Of a stretch of 64,000 nt of DNA, positions 36,001-46,839 are shown one piece after another. Within the stretch, counting starts at the first letter, position 1. Each line of letters starts with the position of its first letter. A model generated the notes under the pieces. It was not told where the DNA came from, searched no databases, and saw nothing but the letters and a program-made list of their open reading frames with translations. Location of the stretch: NCBI RefSeq assembly GCF_009905375.1, contig NC_133647.1, forward strand, positions 132,200,088 through 132,264,087. The letters run 5' to 3'. The position numbers and the translations under genes were made by a program. This DNA is from Apium graveolens. Its lineage: Eukaryota > Streptophyta > Magnoliopsida > Apiales > Apiaceae.

Positions 36001-36242
36001 GGTTTTTGAAAAGATGTTAGAAAGAATTTTATGAAGAGTTTTGAAAGAAAACTTGAATTTTGAACTGACGATAAGGGATTTTTTTTCTATAATTCCTTTC
36101 TTTATTCCTTATATTGGATTTCCATTTGAATATCATAGTTGGCCTTGATACCTATTGATCCCTGATAGCTTAACTGTTTTAATGTTATTGTTACTTGCTG
36201 AGCTTTTGTAGCTCACATTGCTTTGTTATCTAAATTTTACAG
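33046..36242 (+). other. Candidate intron inside solo LTR G
   Basis: Donor TTTGCTGCTAG|GTAAGGATC follows a C/T-rich leader (32920-33045) typical of a 5' exon. Acceptor TAAATTTTACAG|TTAAGC is ~28 nt after the GAGC...GCTC stem. Length is 3197 bp. Confidence 0.42.
35744..35776 (+). other. Conserved LTR block, copy in G
   Basis: GGAGGCGTAAGTGGCCGAGT followed by GACGCCGGTCCAGC, near-identical to 15661-15694 in LTR B although the surrounding sequence is diverged. Confidence 0.6.
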
Positions 36243-36254
36243 TTAAGCTCGAGT

Positions 36255-36395
36255 ATGGTTGGATTTAGAAGGTCAGCTAGGAAGAATGCTAACTTTGGAC
36301 CTTCGCGCACAGTTAGATTCACTATGACATCGCAGGTAGCTAGAAAGGGGGTAGATCAGTGGCAGCTTCTATATGAAGTTATCTTTTGTATTTAG
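36255..36395 (+). CDS. Short basic ORF in solo LTR G (candidate)
   Basis: 46 codons, ATG 13 nt after the candidate acceptor. The N-terminal two thirds are basic (F-R-R-S-A-R-K-N). The C-terminal part has V-D-Q-W-Q, which corresponds to V-D-K-W in the A frame beyond its TAG and to V-D-L-L-V-D-Q in B. No known domain. It is the longest of the three versions and free of stops. Confidence 0.42.
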   Translation: MVGFRRSARKNANFGPSRTVRFTMTSQVARKGVDQWQLLYEVIFCI

Positions 36396-36720
36396 AAAAG
36401 AATGTAATAGCATCATGTTGTGTAGTTAGATGTAACTTGTTTCATTCCTTAACCTGTATTAGATCCTGTAGCAGTGCAAGGGGCCATGGCATTATGTTTA
36501 TGATTCTGTTTTATATTATTGTAATTTGTAGCATGGTGACTCCACAATCTAGGCCCCTGATTGTGAGGGTGTCACAAGGCCCAGGTTCGTTGATTGTGCG
36601 ACCATCTGTAAAAAGCCTATATTTATATATGGCCTAAGCCCAATTAGGCTGTAAAAGGTTATCATGGAGTTAGTCAAATATATTTTATTGGTGAGGCACG
36701 AGAACACCCGCAGACCTCGC

Positions 36721-36891
36721 ATGTGACCCCTTAGATTATGGTCATACAATGTGGCCTTATGGAGAGCATGACCTCACATGTGACCCATTAGAGTTTGATA
36801 ATGCGATATGGCCTTATGGAGAGCATGGTCTCACATGCGACCCATTAGAGTCTGGTCATGTGATGTGGCCGTATAAAGAGTACGTTCGAAC
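36721..36891. repeat. Minisatellite, 57-bp unit x3
   Basis: Three consecutive copies start at 36721, 36778 and 36835, sharing GGCCTTATGGAGAGCATG and TGTGACCCATTAGAG. The unit is a multiple of three, so one frame stays open (36749-36955) and repeats W-P-Y-G-E-H...L-T-C-D-P-L-E. There is no other sign of coding. Confidence 0.85.
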
Positions 36892-37261
36892 ATATAAGAC
36901 CCGGCCACGCATAGAGATCCTTCCTCCCATGGGACCCCCTGAGGCCTGGTCATGAGTCTTCAAGTTAAATAAGGAATACATATATAAGTTGATCGTGAAG
37001 CATTTCCTTTTAGGGATAGACTTCTATGTCTTCAATTATTATATTATAATAGAGATTGTTTTCATGTGATGTGATCTCAGAAAAATTTAGTGAATGCTGA
37101 ACTCAAAGAGGTCCTTCCAAGTGTGATATAGTATTGCAAGGACTCTATAATGTGCCCCGTGGAATCATGTAGTCATAAGTTGTTGTAGTTATATTTTTTG
37201 TTAAGCTTGCACTTGAGTTTGTACACCAACTGGTCTCTTCAAGTCTCTTTATTATTTGAGG

Positions 37262-37716
37262 AGAAGACTCATTTCTTGTTGAGAGGTGGACATGACTCCC
37301 TTATGATAATATAGGGACATGATGCCTCTTATTGTGATATGGTGGTAGGCACCCCTCCGAGTAATATGAGGACATGCGTTATATTAGGAGATGACTCACC
37401 TCTTAGTAATATAAGGACATGATTCCCCTCTTGTTGAGATGTGGACATTACTCCTGTCTCGTTGAGAGGTGGACATGATTTCCCTTCTCGACAGAGAGGT
37501 GGACATGACTCCCTTTCTTCTGGAGAGGCAGGCATGACTCATCTCCTGGTAAGAGGGGGGAATGACTCACCTCCTTAGTAAGAGGTGGACATGACCCATT
37601 TCCTATTGGAGAGGCTGGCATGACTCACCTCCTAGTAAGAGGTGGGCAGGTGTCAATTCCTAGTTAGAGGTGGATATGTGTCATCTCCTGCTAAGAGGTG
37701 AACATGACTACCCTCC
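37262..37716. repeat. Minisatellite, ~32-bp degenerate unit
   Basis: About a dozen imperfect copies around GAGAGGTGGACATGACTC and CTCCTAGTAAGAGG. Unit length and sequence drift along the array. It has no unique spacers of constant length, so it is not CRISPR-like. Confidence 0.85.
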
Positions 37717-38249
37717 TTTAGATATTTTCACGTGTCATTCTGCGAAGTCTTGGTCAATATGCGGTACATGATCCTGGTCCATATAAAAATTACGAGAGCT
37801 TCTCCATATTCTTGAGCTTGTTTATTAATCCCAATATTATTAATAACTCTGATAATGGGCCTGTTTAGAGCCCATGTCCATATTTGGGCATAACAGTACT
37901 TAAAAAATACATTCAACGTGTATAAAATATTAAAATGTAAGATATTTACAAAGTCATCTGAAACTAGATATATATTTCAGATTTTATTTAATATTAGAAT
38001 CATAAATTAATCATGATCAATTAAATGAAAACATTTAATGGATTAAATGTATTCATATATTTACATCTCAAATCTTGTGATTATTCATTTATATTTAAAT
38101 ATGGCCTGTAGAGATTTAAATTTTTTATTCATTTATGCATTTAGCGAGATTATTTATTAATCCCATTTTCCCAAGTCAGGATCGGAATTTTTTTTCATTT
38201 ATTGAGATTATTCATTTATCGATCATTCATTTATCGAGGTTGTACTTTA

Positions 38250-38420
38250 TAAAACTTCAAGCTAGTCACACTTTTTGAGACCAAATAATTTTGAATTTAA
38301 CCAATTTTTGCATCTTCCTCTTGAATTCTCTTTAAATTTATGGTTATTTGATGATTTGATATGAATTCATAAATACGTTCTTGATTTCTTATTTAAAATT
38401 TCCCAGCAATAATAATATTA
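38250..38420. other. Short spacer, nothing recognised
   Basis: AT-rich sequence between the pogo-like right end and the target duplication of element E. Confidence 0.6.
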
Positions 38421-38425
38421 TATAT

Positions 38426-39005
38426 TGTTAGATATATTTGAGATGTCATGTCTAATATGTTTCATGTTTAGTTTTCAGATCTTAACAAACAGGAAATATC
38501 AGTACTTACTGGAAGTCAGAACTTAAGGATATCAGAACTTAGGTTATCAGAAGATAAATATCAAAAGATAGATATTAGAACTTAAGTACGCGAGGACTTA
38601 CAGTTAAGGAAGGAAGCTGATTTACAGGAAAGAAGATCGAGACTAATACAAAAGAAGATATGCATGGAAAGAGTTAGAAGATAAGAAGACTTGTATAAGA
38701 TATCTGATTGATATATTTTAGGAGACAGAATTATATTTCATATCAATTAGAAGTTATCTTGTAACTGTGTACTATATAAACACAGACATAGGTTTACACT
38801 ATATGTGTTATCATTATCGAGAAGATCATACATTGTAACCTAGCAGCTCTTAGTGATATTTGTTCATAACTGAGAGAGAACAGTTCCAGTGTAACAGAGT
38901 TTATTATATTGAATATATCTGTTTACTGTTACTTGTGTTCGAAATTGATTTGATTATATTAAAAACTGTATTCAACCCCTTTCTACAGTGTTGTGTGACC
39001 TAACA
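38426..39005 (+). repeat. 5' LTR of element E
   Basis: TGTTAGATATATTTGAG ... GTGTGACCTAACA, 580 bp. It contains ACTATATAAACACAG (TATA box near 38770) and several TATCAGAACTTA-type motifs at about 38520-38590. Confidence 0.93.
38770..38779 (+). promoter_or_regulatory. TATA box in LTR E
   Basis: ACTATATAAACACAG, conserved in the 3' LTR near 50070. It would start genomic RNA about 30 bp downstream. Confidence 0.6.
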
Positions 39006-39007
39006 AT

Positions 39008-39019
39008 TGGTATTAGAGC
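39008..39019 (+). other. Primer-binding site of element E
   Basis: TGGTATTAGAGC, two bases after the LTR: one mismatch to the methionine-tRNA site TGGTATCAGAGC (a C-to-T change). Confidence 0.88.
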
Positions 39020-39059
39020 TTATCTATTAACACACATGCAGTAAAGATCCAAAACAATC

Positions 39060-41306
39060 ATGTCTGAAGAAGCAGAAACTCCAACCAAGCCCACTAAAAC
39101 TGAAGAAACTCAAAAGACTCAAACCCACAGTCGATATGAGACTACTAGGGTTCCCATACTGAGACCTTCTGAGTATCCCATATGGAAAGTGAAGATGGCT
39201 ATGTTTTTGGAAGCTACAGATCCAGAATACCTTGATAGAATTAATGAAGGATCATATAAGCCAACCAAGCTCTCTGTTGTAGTTGCAGATCGGCCAGCAA
39301 AGACCATACCAAAGGAGAAAAGTGAGTATAAAGCTGAAGATATCTCATCCATTGCCAATGATGCAAAGGTAAGGCATTTGCTGCATAGTGCCATTGATAA
39401 TGTCATGTCAAACAGGGTAATTCATTGCAAGACTACAAAGGAGATATGTGATGCTTTGGAGACAAGATGCCTGGGAACTGATGCAATCAAGAAGAACATG
39501 AGGACTATACTCACTCAAGAGTATGAGCACTTTGACTCAAAAGCTTATGAGTCATTAACTGACTTATATGACAGGTTTATCAAACTCTTGAATGATCTGT
39601 TACTGGTGGACAAGTAATATGAACTTGAAGATTCAAATCTAAAATTCCTTTTAGCTCTTACTGAAAGTTGGGATTTGAAGTCTACTACTATAAGAGACAA
39701 CTATGCTCTTGATGAAACTACTCTTGATGAAATTTATGGCATGCTCAAGACTTATACACTTGAGATGGATCAAAGAAGCAAGAGACATGGGAGAAAGTCA
39801 AGGAAAGTTGCTCTTAAGGATGAGGAGGAATCCCCCAAAGTGGCTATCTCAAAGAAAGGCAAAGGAAAGGCTCTCATCATAAAGTCTGATTCAAAATCAT
39901 CAAGTTCTGATGATGATGATTCAGAAACTGAAAGTTTACCTGAAATAGATGTTGATGAAGAGATGATGAAATTGTGTGCTATTATGGTGAAGGGTATCAC
40001 AAAGATAGCCTACAGGAAATTCAGAAGGGGAAAGAAATTTTCTAAGAAAGGTGGAAGTACTGATAAGAAAGGGTTCAGAAAGTATGAAGGCAAAAGTGCA
40101 AAGTCTGACAGAGGAGACAACTCAAATGTCAAATGCTATAATTGTGGTGAAAGAGGCCACATATCTCCTGACTGCAAGAAAGGAAAGAGTGACAAAGGCA
40201 AGGCACTTATCACAAAGAAGAAAAGCTGAACAGACTCTTCAGATTCTGAAGATGAGGTGAATTATGCTTTAATGGCAAATGCTGATGGTAGCCTTGAAAC
40301 TGCTGAATTAAAGGTACCTCAAACAACTTATGCTTTTCATACTGATAATATTACTGAGTTGAGATTATATCTTAAAACCATGTTTATTAGTTACAGAGAT
40401 TAAACTTTAACATGTGAAAGATTAACTTCTGAAAATCTTGCTTATAAGAAAAGGAATGGCTATTTAGAAAAGGAGTTAGTTAAGTTCCATCAAACTTAGA
40501 AAGAAAGAGATGATTCTTTTTATTGTAGAGATGAAGTGCTAAAATTGAATCAATCTCTAAAAACTGAGTTAGAAAAGGAAAGAGAGATTATCAGGACTTG
40601 GACTAACTCTGGAAGAACAACTCAGAATTTATTAAGTAGTGGAAACTGGAAAGAGGGCTTAGGTTATGGAGATGATAAAAGTGAAAAAGGAACTGAACAA
40701 ATTGAGCCAATTGTTGTTAAACAAACTGCTAAGCCAAAGATAAATCCTGTTAAGTTTGTAGCTATAACTGTAAAGTCTGATTCTGAAAAGATGAAAGAGT
40801 CTGTGACAGAAGTTAAGGAAAAGTCAACTTCTAAAAAATTAGAACATGATAAACCAGTTGTAGTTAACATAGGCTTAATGACTAAGAAGTAGCTTAAGCA
40901 TAAGCTGAAAGAAATAAGGAATGTCAACAAGGTAAAGGCAGCTAGGAAAAATAGGAATGGAAAGGAAGGTGTGAATAAAAGCAATAATTATATGCCTGTT
41001 CCTAATGCTCCTAGAAAGAAATTTTATAACTGTGGAAACTCTAACCATCTTGCTTCTTTTTGCAGGAAGAATAAGAATATAAACTCTTTACCTTCTAAGT
41101 CAGGAGTTAAGAGTCAGTTTGTTAGATTTAAGCCACAAAATCCTTATTTTCATTGTGGCAGTTTATGGCATTCCATTTATACTTGTAAGGAATATCATAG
41201 TGTGTACTATGATTATTATCACATAAAATCTTCTTTGAAGAAAGTTGCTTTAATTCCTTCTAGTGTAAATTCTGATGCAAAGTCTGATATAAGTTCTGAT
41301 AAATAA
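39060..41306 (+). pseudogene. Element E gag
   Basis: One frame from ATG 39060, with stops at 39615, 40227, 40401, 40497, 40890 and 41304 but no frameshift. The N-terminal capsid part has the copia-type Y-P-I-W-K-V-K-M. A knuckle C-Y-N-C-G-E-R-G-H-I-S-P-D-C lies near 40133-40175. A second, degenerate pair (C-G-N-S-N-H-L-A-S-F-C, and H-C-G-S-L-W-H) lies near 41030-41190. A serine/aspartate-rich stretch contains repeated S-S-D and N-S-D. Gag would assemble the particle. All six stops fit single C-to-T changes in CAA, CAG or CGA. Confidence 0.88.
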
Positions 41307-44300
41307 CATGTTAGCATAAACTCTGATATTAAATCCGCTGCAAATGCTAACAAAATTAAAAAGGCCAAAAGATCCAAGCAAGTCTGGGTCCTTAAAACTA
41401 ACCATTAGTGGTCTTTGTGATTGTAGGGCAACAGGAAAAACATCCTAGTATTGGATAGTGGATGTTCAGGACATATGACTGGAAATAAAGCCCTGTTCTC
41501 AGACTTTATGAAGAAAGTTGGCCCAGAAGTTTCTTATGGAAATGGAAACATGGGAAAAACTCTGGGATATGGCAATATTAATCTTGGGAATGTCATCATT
41601 GAAACAGTAGCTCTTATCTCAAGACTTAAACACAATCTGCTAAGTGTGAGTCAAATCTGTGACAGAGGTTATCATGTGGATTTCTTTGAGAACACTGTGA
41701 AGTTGTAAGCAATTCTATAGGCAAAGTGGTTATAAAAGGTTACAGGCATGGTAACATTTATGAAGCCAGTCTTTCAACAAGTACTGATGGTTCTGCAATC
41801 TGTCTGTTGAGTAGAGCATCAATTGAAGAAAGCTGGAATTGGCATAAAAGGCTCTCTCATATAAACTTCAACAACATAAATGAGCTTGTAAAGAAAGACC
41901 TTGTGAGAGGACTGCCAAAATCAGTATTTGCTCCTGATGGCCTTTGTGATTCATGTCAAAAGGCAAAACAAAGAAAATCTTATTTCAAAAGCAAAATCGA
42001 GTCATCAATTCTTGAGCCTTATCACCTACAACATGTTGATCTATTTGGTCCAGTCAATGTCATGTCTATTGAAAAGAAGAAATATGTTATGGTTATAGTG
42101 GATGAGTTCAAAAGGTACACCTGGGTGTATTTCTTGCACAAGAAGAATGAAACTGCATCTACTTTAACGGATCATGTCAGACAGCTGGATAATTTGGTCA
42201 AAGATTCTGTTAAAATTATAAGAATTGATAATGGCACTGTGTTCAAGAATTCAATCATAGAAGAGTTCTGCAAAGAGCATGGAATCAAACAGGAATTTTC
42301 TGTACCTGGAACCCCACAGTAAAATAAAGTTGTAGAAAGGAAGAAAAGGACTCTCATTGAACCTGCACGAACTATGCTTGATGAAGCAAGTCTACCAACC
42401 TACTTTTGGGCTGAAGCTGTGCAGACTGCTTATTTTACACAGAATGCAACACTCATAAACAAGCATGGAAAAACACCATATGAGATGGTGAAGAAAAAGA
42501 AGCCAAATCTGAAATATCTTCATGTATTTGGATGTAAGTGTTTTGTTCTTAAGACTCATCCTAAATAGCTGTCAAAATTTGATCTAAAAGCTGATGAAGG
42601 AATTTTTGTTGGATATCCACTTTCAACAAAAGCCTTCAGAGTCTACAATTTAAGAACAAGGGTTGTCATGGAATCTATCAATGTATCTTTTGATGATAAG
42701 AAGATTACTGGACTTGAAGATTTCAATGATCACGATCAGCTGAGATTTGAAAATGAAGACTTAAATTCTGATTCTATAAATTCTGATGACTTAAACTCTG
42801 ATCCTATAAGTACTGATGCCATTGAATCTTTGGTAACAAATCCAAAGGAAAATGCACCTGTCCAGGGGGAGCAAGCTGGAAATACTACCACATCTCAAGA
42901 CTCTCAAGAAGCATCAGAACCTGTCACTGGCTCTTCAAGTTCTGATTCATCTAGTTCTGATGAGCCAAATTCTGATAATTCTGAAAACTATGATACTTCA
43001 AATCCTGAAGGATCCAAGTCAAATTCTGAAGTATCATAGAGCATAACTACCAGGGGAGCATCAGAAAATGCTGATAGAGACAACATGGATCATGGGGGAG
43101 GATCCAGTTCTAGAAGTCAACTTCAATCTGCAAGGAAGTGGACCAAATCACATACACCTGACTTAATTATTGGAGATCCTGAAGAAGGTGTCAGAACTAG
43201 AACTGCAACATAAAATGAATGTCTCTATCATTTTTTTCTATCTTAGACTGAACCAAAGAAAGTGGAAGAAGCTCTTCAAGATGCTGATTGAGTGCAAGCA
43301 ATGCAGGAAGAGTTAAATGAATTTAAAAGAAATAAAGTCTGGACCCTAGTGCCAAGACCAAAGAACAGATCAGTTGTTGGCACAAAGTAGGTGTTCAGAA
43401 ATAAAACTGACAGTGATGACATAATTACAAGGAATAAAGCAAGGCTGGTTGTAAAAGGCTACTCTCAACAGAAGGGTATTGATTATGATGAAACATTTGC
43501 ACCAGTTGCTAGATTAGAAGCCATAAGAATCTTTTTGGCTTATGCTGCTCATAAAAAGTTTAAAGTCTTTCAAATGGATGTAAAAAGTGCTTTTTTTAAT
43601 GGAGAATTGGAAGAAGAGGTCTATGTTGAACAACCTCCAGGATTTGTAGATTCAAAATTTCCAAATCATGTCTACAGGCTTGACAAAGCACTTTATGGCC
43701 TTAAGCAAGCTCCTAGAGCATGGTATGAGACTTTAGCTCAATTCCTTCAAGAAAGTGGATTTCACAGAGGTACAATTGATAAAACACTGTTCTACTTCAA
43801 CCATGTAAAGGACTTACTTTTGGTACAGATATATGTTGATGATATCATATTTGGTTCTACAAATGCCAAACTCTATGAGAGGTTTGCAAAGCTAATGCAG
43901 TCAAGATATCAAATGACTATGATGAGAGAACTTAGTTATTTTCTGGGTCTTCAAGTCAAGCAAAATGAAGAAGGTACTTTTATCTAGTCAATCCAAGTAC
44001 ACCAGAAATTTACTCAAGAAGTTTGGAATGCAAGACAGTTCAACAGCATCCACTCTCATGGCCACTGCAACCAAGTTAGAAAAAGATATTGGTTCATCAG
44101 TAGATATTACTAACTACATAGGTATGATTGGCTTTTTACTCTATTTAACTGCAAGTAGGCCTGATATCGTGTATGCTACCTGTCTTTGTGCAAGATTTCA
44201 GGCTGATCCAAGAGAACCTCACTTAATAGCTGTGAAAAGAATTTTCAAGTACCTCAAGGGTACAGCTGATCTAGGATTGTGTTATCCTAGAGAATCAGAT

Positions 44301-44789
44301 TTTAAGCTAATAGGTTACTCAGATGCAGATTTTGCAGGATGCAAAATAGACAGGAAAAGCACTAGTGGAAGCTGCCAATTTCTTGGAGGCAGATTGGTTT
44401 CTTGGTTTAGTAAGAAACATAAGTCAATTTCAACATCAACTACAGAAGCATAATATATTGCTGCAGGAAGCTGTTGTGTACAGATTCTTTGGATGAATAA
44501 TCAGTTACTGGATTATGGGTTAGAATTTTCTAAAATCCCTATTTACTGTGATAATCAAAGTGCTATTGCTATGACAGGTAATCCAGTTCAACACTCAATG
44601 ACAAAGCACATCAGCATTAGGTACTATTTTATAAGGGAACATGTGATGGAAGGTACAGTGGAATTGCATTTTGTTCCAACAGATCAACAACTAGCAGATA
44701 TCTTCACAAAACCACTATATGAAGCTACCTTTACAAGACTGGTAAATGAACTTGGAATGGTTTCAGGTTCTTTCTCTAAATCTGCTTAG
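41307..44789 (+). pseudogene. Element E pol: protease, integrase, RT, RNase H
   Basis: Protease D-S-G-C-S-G-H-M (41451) is in the gag frame. A frameshift near 41710 leads to integrase, with its His-His and C-D-S-C zinc site (about 41840-41965) and core (about 42040-42400). RT follows (from ~43300, Y-V-D-D near 43832) and RNase H (to 44789, A-D-I-F-T-K-P-L). Stops include 41406, 41418, 41424, 42320, 42566, 43037, 43211, 43244, 43289, 43388 and 44451. Another frameshift lies near 43985. This is the copia order protease-integrase-RT-RNase H. It is not functional. Confidence 0.9.
42760..43035. repeat. TTCTGAT motifs inside pol linker of E
   Basis: About eight copies of (A/G)TTCTGAT or CTCTGAT, read in frame as N-S-D or S-S-D, fill the linker between integrase and RT. 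The same motif is dense in the post-pol spacer and, inverted (ATCAGAAC), in the LTRs. Confidence 0.8.
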
Positions 44790-46170
44790 TTTTTGTTCTC
44801 ATGTATCAGACTTTATGATCAGTATTTATAGATTGTCTTATCTTCATGTAATCTGTGCATAAATTGAATTTCATTAAATGTTGATTGTTATCTGATGTGG
44901 ATCTATATACTCTGATAAGTGTTTTGAATATTCTGTGACTATTCAATTGAATGAGGATAACTGTGCTAGATGCTGACCTAATAGTCTTTAACATACTAGA
45001 AATCCCATGTTTGAATTAGTTGTTTATGTGGAAACTCATTAACACAAGCAAATTCTGATATTGAGCTTAGTCAAGTTTACTTTGTGTATCTTATTACTAA
45101 ATCACAAACTAGATTCTTGCTTCTTATTTGTCAAATTCTGATGTCAGTAAATATTAAGGATGAACTAAATGCCGATAAGCCTCACTTATCAAAAAAAAGA
45201 AAAGAAAATAAAATAAAAGCCAGTTACTCCTTTGAGATCTAGAGTAAATATATGAAAGGGAAGACCCAAGTGCATTGCCGGTATTAAGTAATATGCATTA
45301 AAAAAGCAAATAATTTTTTCTTGGTGACTTTTCACATTCTTTGATTACTGGAGAAATACTCTGATAATAGCATAAATTCTGATAAGCAGTTGTGACTCAC
45401 TTACACTGAGAAGCCACTATAAAAAGGAATTTCAAAAGATGCATAAAATGAGCACAAATAGTTGAGGTGGACTCCTGCATAAATTTGTTCTATAGTAGAC
45501 TTCATGATTGATAACAGATTTTAAGCACTTTTCTTAGTAATGCCTTATTTCTAAGATGTACTGAAGTTTATCAGACTTTAATCTTTATTTTATATTCTGC
45601 TGAATACACACACTATCACTCCATATGAATGATGAAAATTACTGTGGTGATTAAGTTGTTTTTGACCAACAGTTAAGTGTCATTTGCATAAATTCTGAGG
45701 ACAAGTTTTGATGAAAGTTCTGATGATTAAACTCTGAAAAATCAAGTCAGTATTTGTATGAAGAATCACAGAAAAAGATATTCACTTTTTGAGTTGATAA
45801 GCCATATTCTGATGATTATTAAATTCTGATAATAGTCAAGTTCTGATATTAAATCCTGATGGAATCCTTGATGCTTACGTGGCATTATTCTTTACTTGAC
45901 TCATTTATGGTAAAAACTGAAACGGTCTTATTTAATCAGAATATAATTAGGTGAGATGAAAACAGTCATAATCATTTGGGTTAATGGTAAACGTGTTTGT
46001 CTTGAAAAACTGCATGTGCACAGTAATTTTTACTTATTTCTCGTGTCCATTAATTCCTGCTTTAACTTTTTACTGACTGTTATTATTACACATTGGTCTA
46101 GGGAGACGAGGCATCATTAATTTTACTCTTAATCGTTAAACAGTCCTCGCGTCCCTTGGTATTCCATTGG
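44790..46170 (+). other. Post-pol spacer of E with TTCTGAT motifs
   Basis: 1.4 kb without a credible ORF. It contains at least ten copies of (A)TTCTGAT or CTCTGAT (for example near 44911, 45052, 45135, 45357, 45378, 45718, 45807, 45822 and 45840) and an A-rich run at 45190-45230. It leads into a TATA-like box at 46171. Confidence 0.7.
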
Positions 46171-46178
46171 CTATTTAA
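46171..46178 (+). promoter_or_regulatory. TATA-like box before accessory ORF in E
   Basis: TATTTAAA, ~100 bp before the ATG at 46276. A leader rich in CTCTCTCT and TTCTTCTTCATAAACAAAA directly precedes the start. The layout parallels 21777-21895 in element D. Confidence 0.5.
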
Positions 46179-46275
46179 ACCGACAATTCATCTCAGCCAA
46201 ATCATTTTCCATTCTCACACAAACTCATACTCTCTCTCTTTTAATTCTCATCACTTTTCTTCTTCATAAACAAAA

Positions 46276-46475
46276 ATGGTTCTCTTCAACATATTTATGA
46301 ACTATGAAAATTTCAATATAGAGCTAAGTTGTGATGACTGGCAACAGGAGTGGCATGTCACCACCATTCCTGAAGAAATCTGGAACATGGTTCCACAAGA
46401 GGTTCACACAAACCTCTTGTTCTTTTTGATGGACTATCAGCTCCATCTTGATCGATTGGAAGAAGACAGGAGATA
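46276..46475 (+). CDS. Small acidic ORF between pol and envelope-like region of E
   Basis: 66 codons with a good plant start context (AAAATGG) behind its own TATA-like box and leader. The product is acidic and tryptophan-containing (D-D-W-Q-Q-E-W) and ends E-E-D-R-R before a TAG. Downstream, ~330 bp look like a plant 3' UTR (T-rich, repeated AAT(A/G)AA-like signals) before the next coding-like region at ~46830. I recognise no family. It may be an element gene or a captured host fragment; the TAG could also be a nonsense change in a slightly longer ORF. Confidence 0.4.
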
Positions 46476-46839
46476 GGCTCTCCTTCAGCAAGAACGGATC
46501 ATCTGCCTTGCAGTGCTCTTTGTCAGCAGCAGGAGGAACTAGTCGATAGGTTTTCTTCTAGGACTAAGGTTGTTGATGTTAACTATCTTAGACTAGGATT
46601 ATCTTGTAATCGTTTGAATGTAATCTATAAATTTCATAAGATGTACTTTTTGGATATTTTAATGAAATTTTCTTTGATTGCAAGATTTAGTCTCTGTTTC
46701 TCTCATATTATGTGACTGTGAATGTTTTAATTGTAATTTGTTAATCTTTACTTCATCTATTTGAACTATAGCTTTTGATGAATGTTTTGATTAAAATTTA
46801 TGGTCAATAATAAATTATGATGATTTGAGAAACAGTTGA

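Larger units (their letters stand above)
32094..36576 (+). mobile_element. Solo LTR G, Tekay/Del-like (4.48 kb)
   Basis: The start TCTAATGACC...AATTTTAA matches the LTR B start TGTAATAACC...AATTTTAA with a TG-to-TC change. The end is GAGGGTGTCACA. Both sides carry AGGCC (32089-32093 and 36577-36581), a perfect 5-bp target duplication, with no internal region, hence a solo LTR. It has the same layout as LTRs A and B: candidate donor 33045/33046, conserved GGCGTAAGTGGCCGAG block, GAGC...GCTC stem, CAG acceptor and basic ORF. Confidence 0.85.
31468..38247. mobile_element. Pogo/Emigrant-like TIR element containing solo LTR G
   Basis: The left end reads TA|GAGTAAAATCTCAATAAATG and the right end, inverted, reads TA|AAGTACAACCTCGATAAATG. 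These match each other over the first ~22 bases with four or five differences and resemble the CAGTAAAACCTCTATAAATT ends of plant Emigrant/Lemi (pogo-like) transposons, which duplicate TA. TA flanks both ends (31466-31467, 38248-38249). Subtracting solo LTR G leaves ~2.3 kb without a recognisable transposase, so it would be non-autonomous. The two ends could also belong to separate elements. Confidence 0.5.

Noticed and set aside
36386..36637. 83-codon ORF overlapping the end of solo LTR G
   Set aside because: Crosses the LTR terminus and target duplication and starts inside the basic ORF. No coding features.
37262..37716. Regular repeats looking like a CRISPR array
   Set aside because: Repeats are degenerate and abut one another without unique spacers of constant size. 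This is a plant minisatellite.
39008..39019. Possible tRNA gene fragment
   Set aside because: Only 12 bases matching tRNA-Met 3' complement at the expected LTR boundary. It is a primer-binding site.
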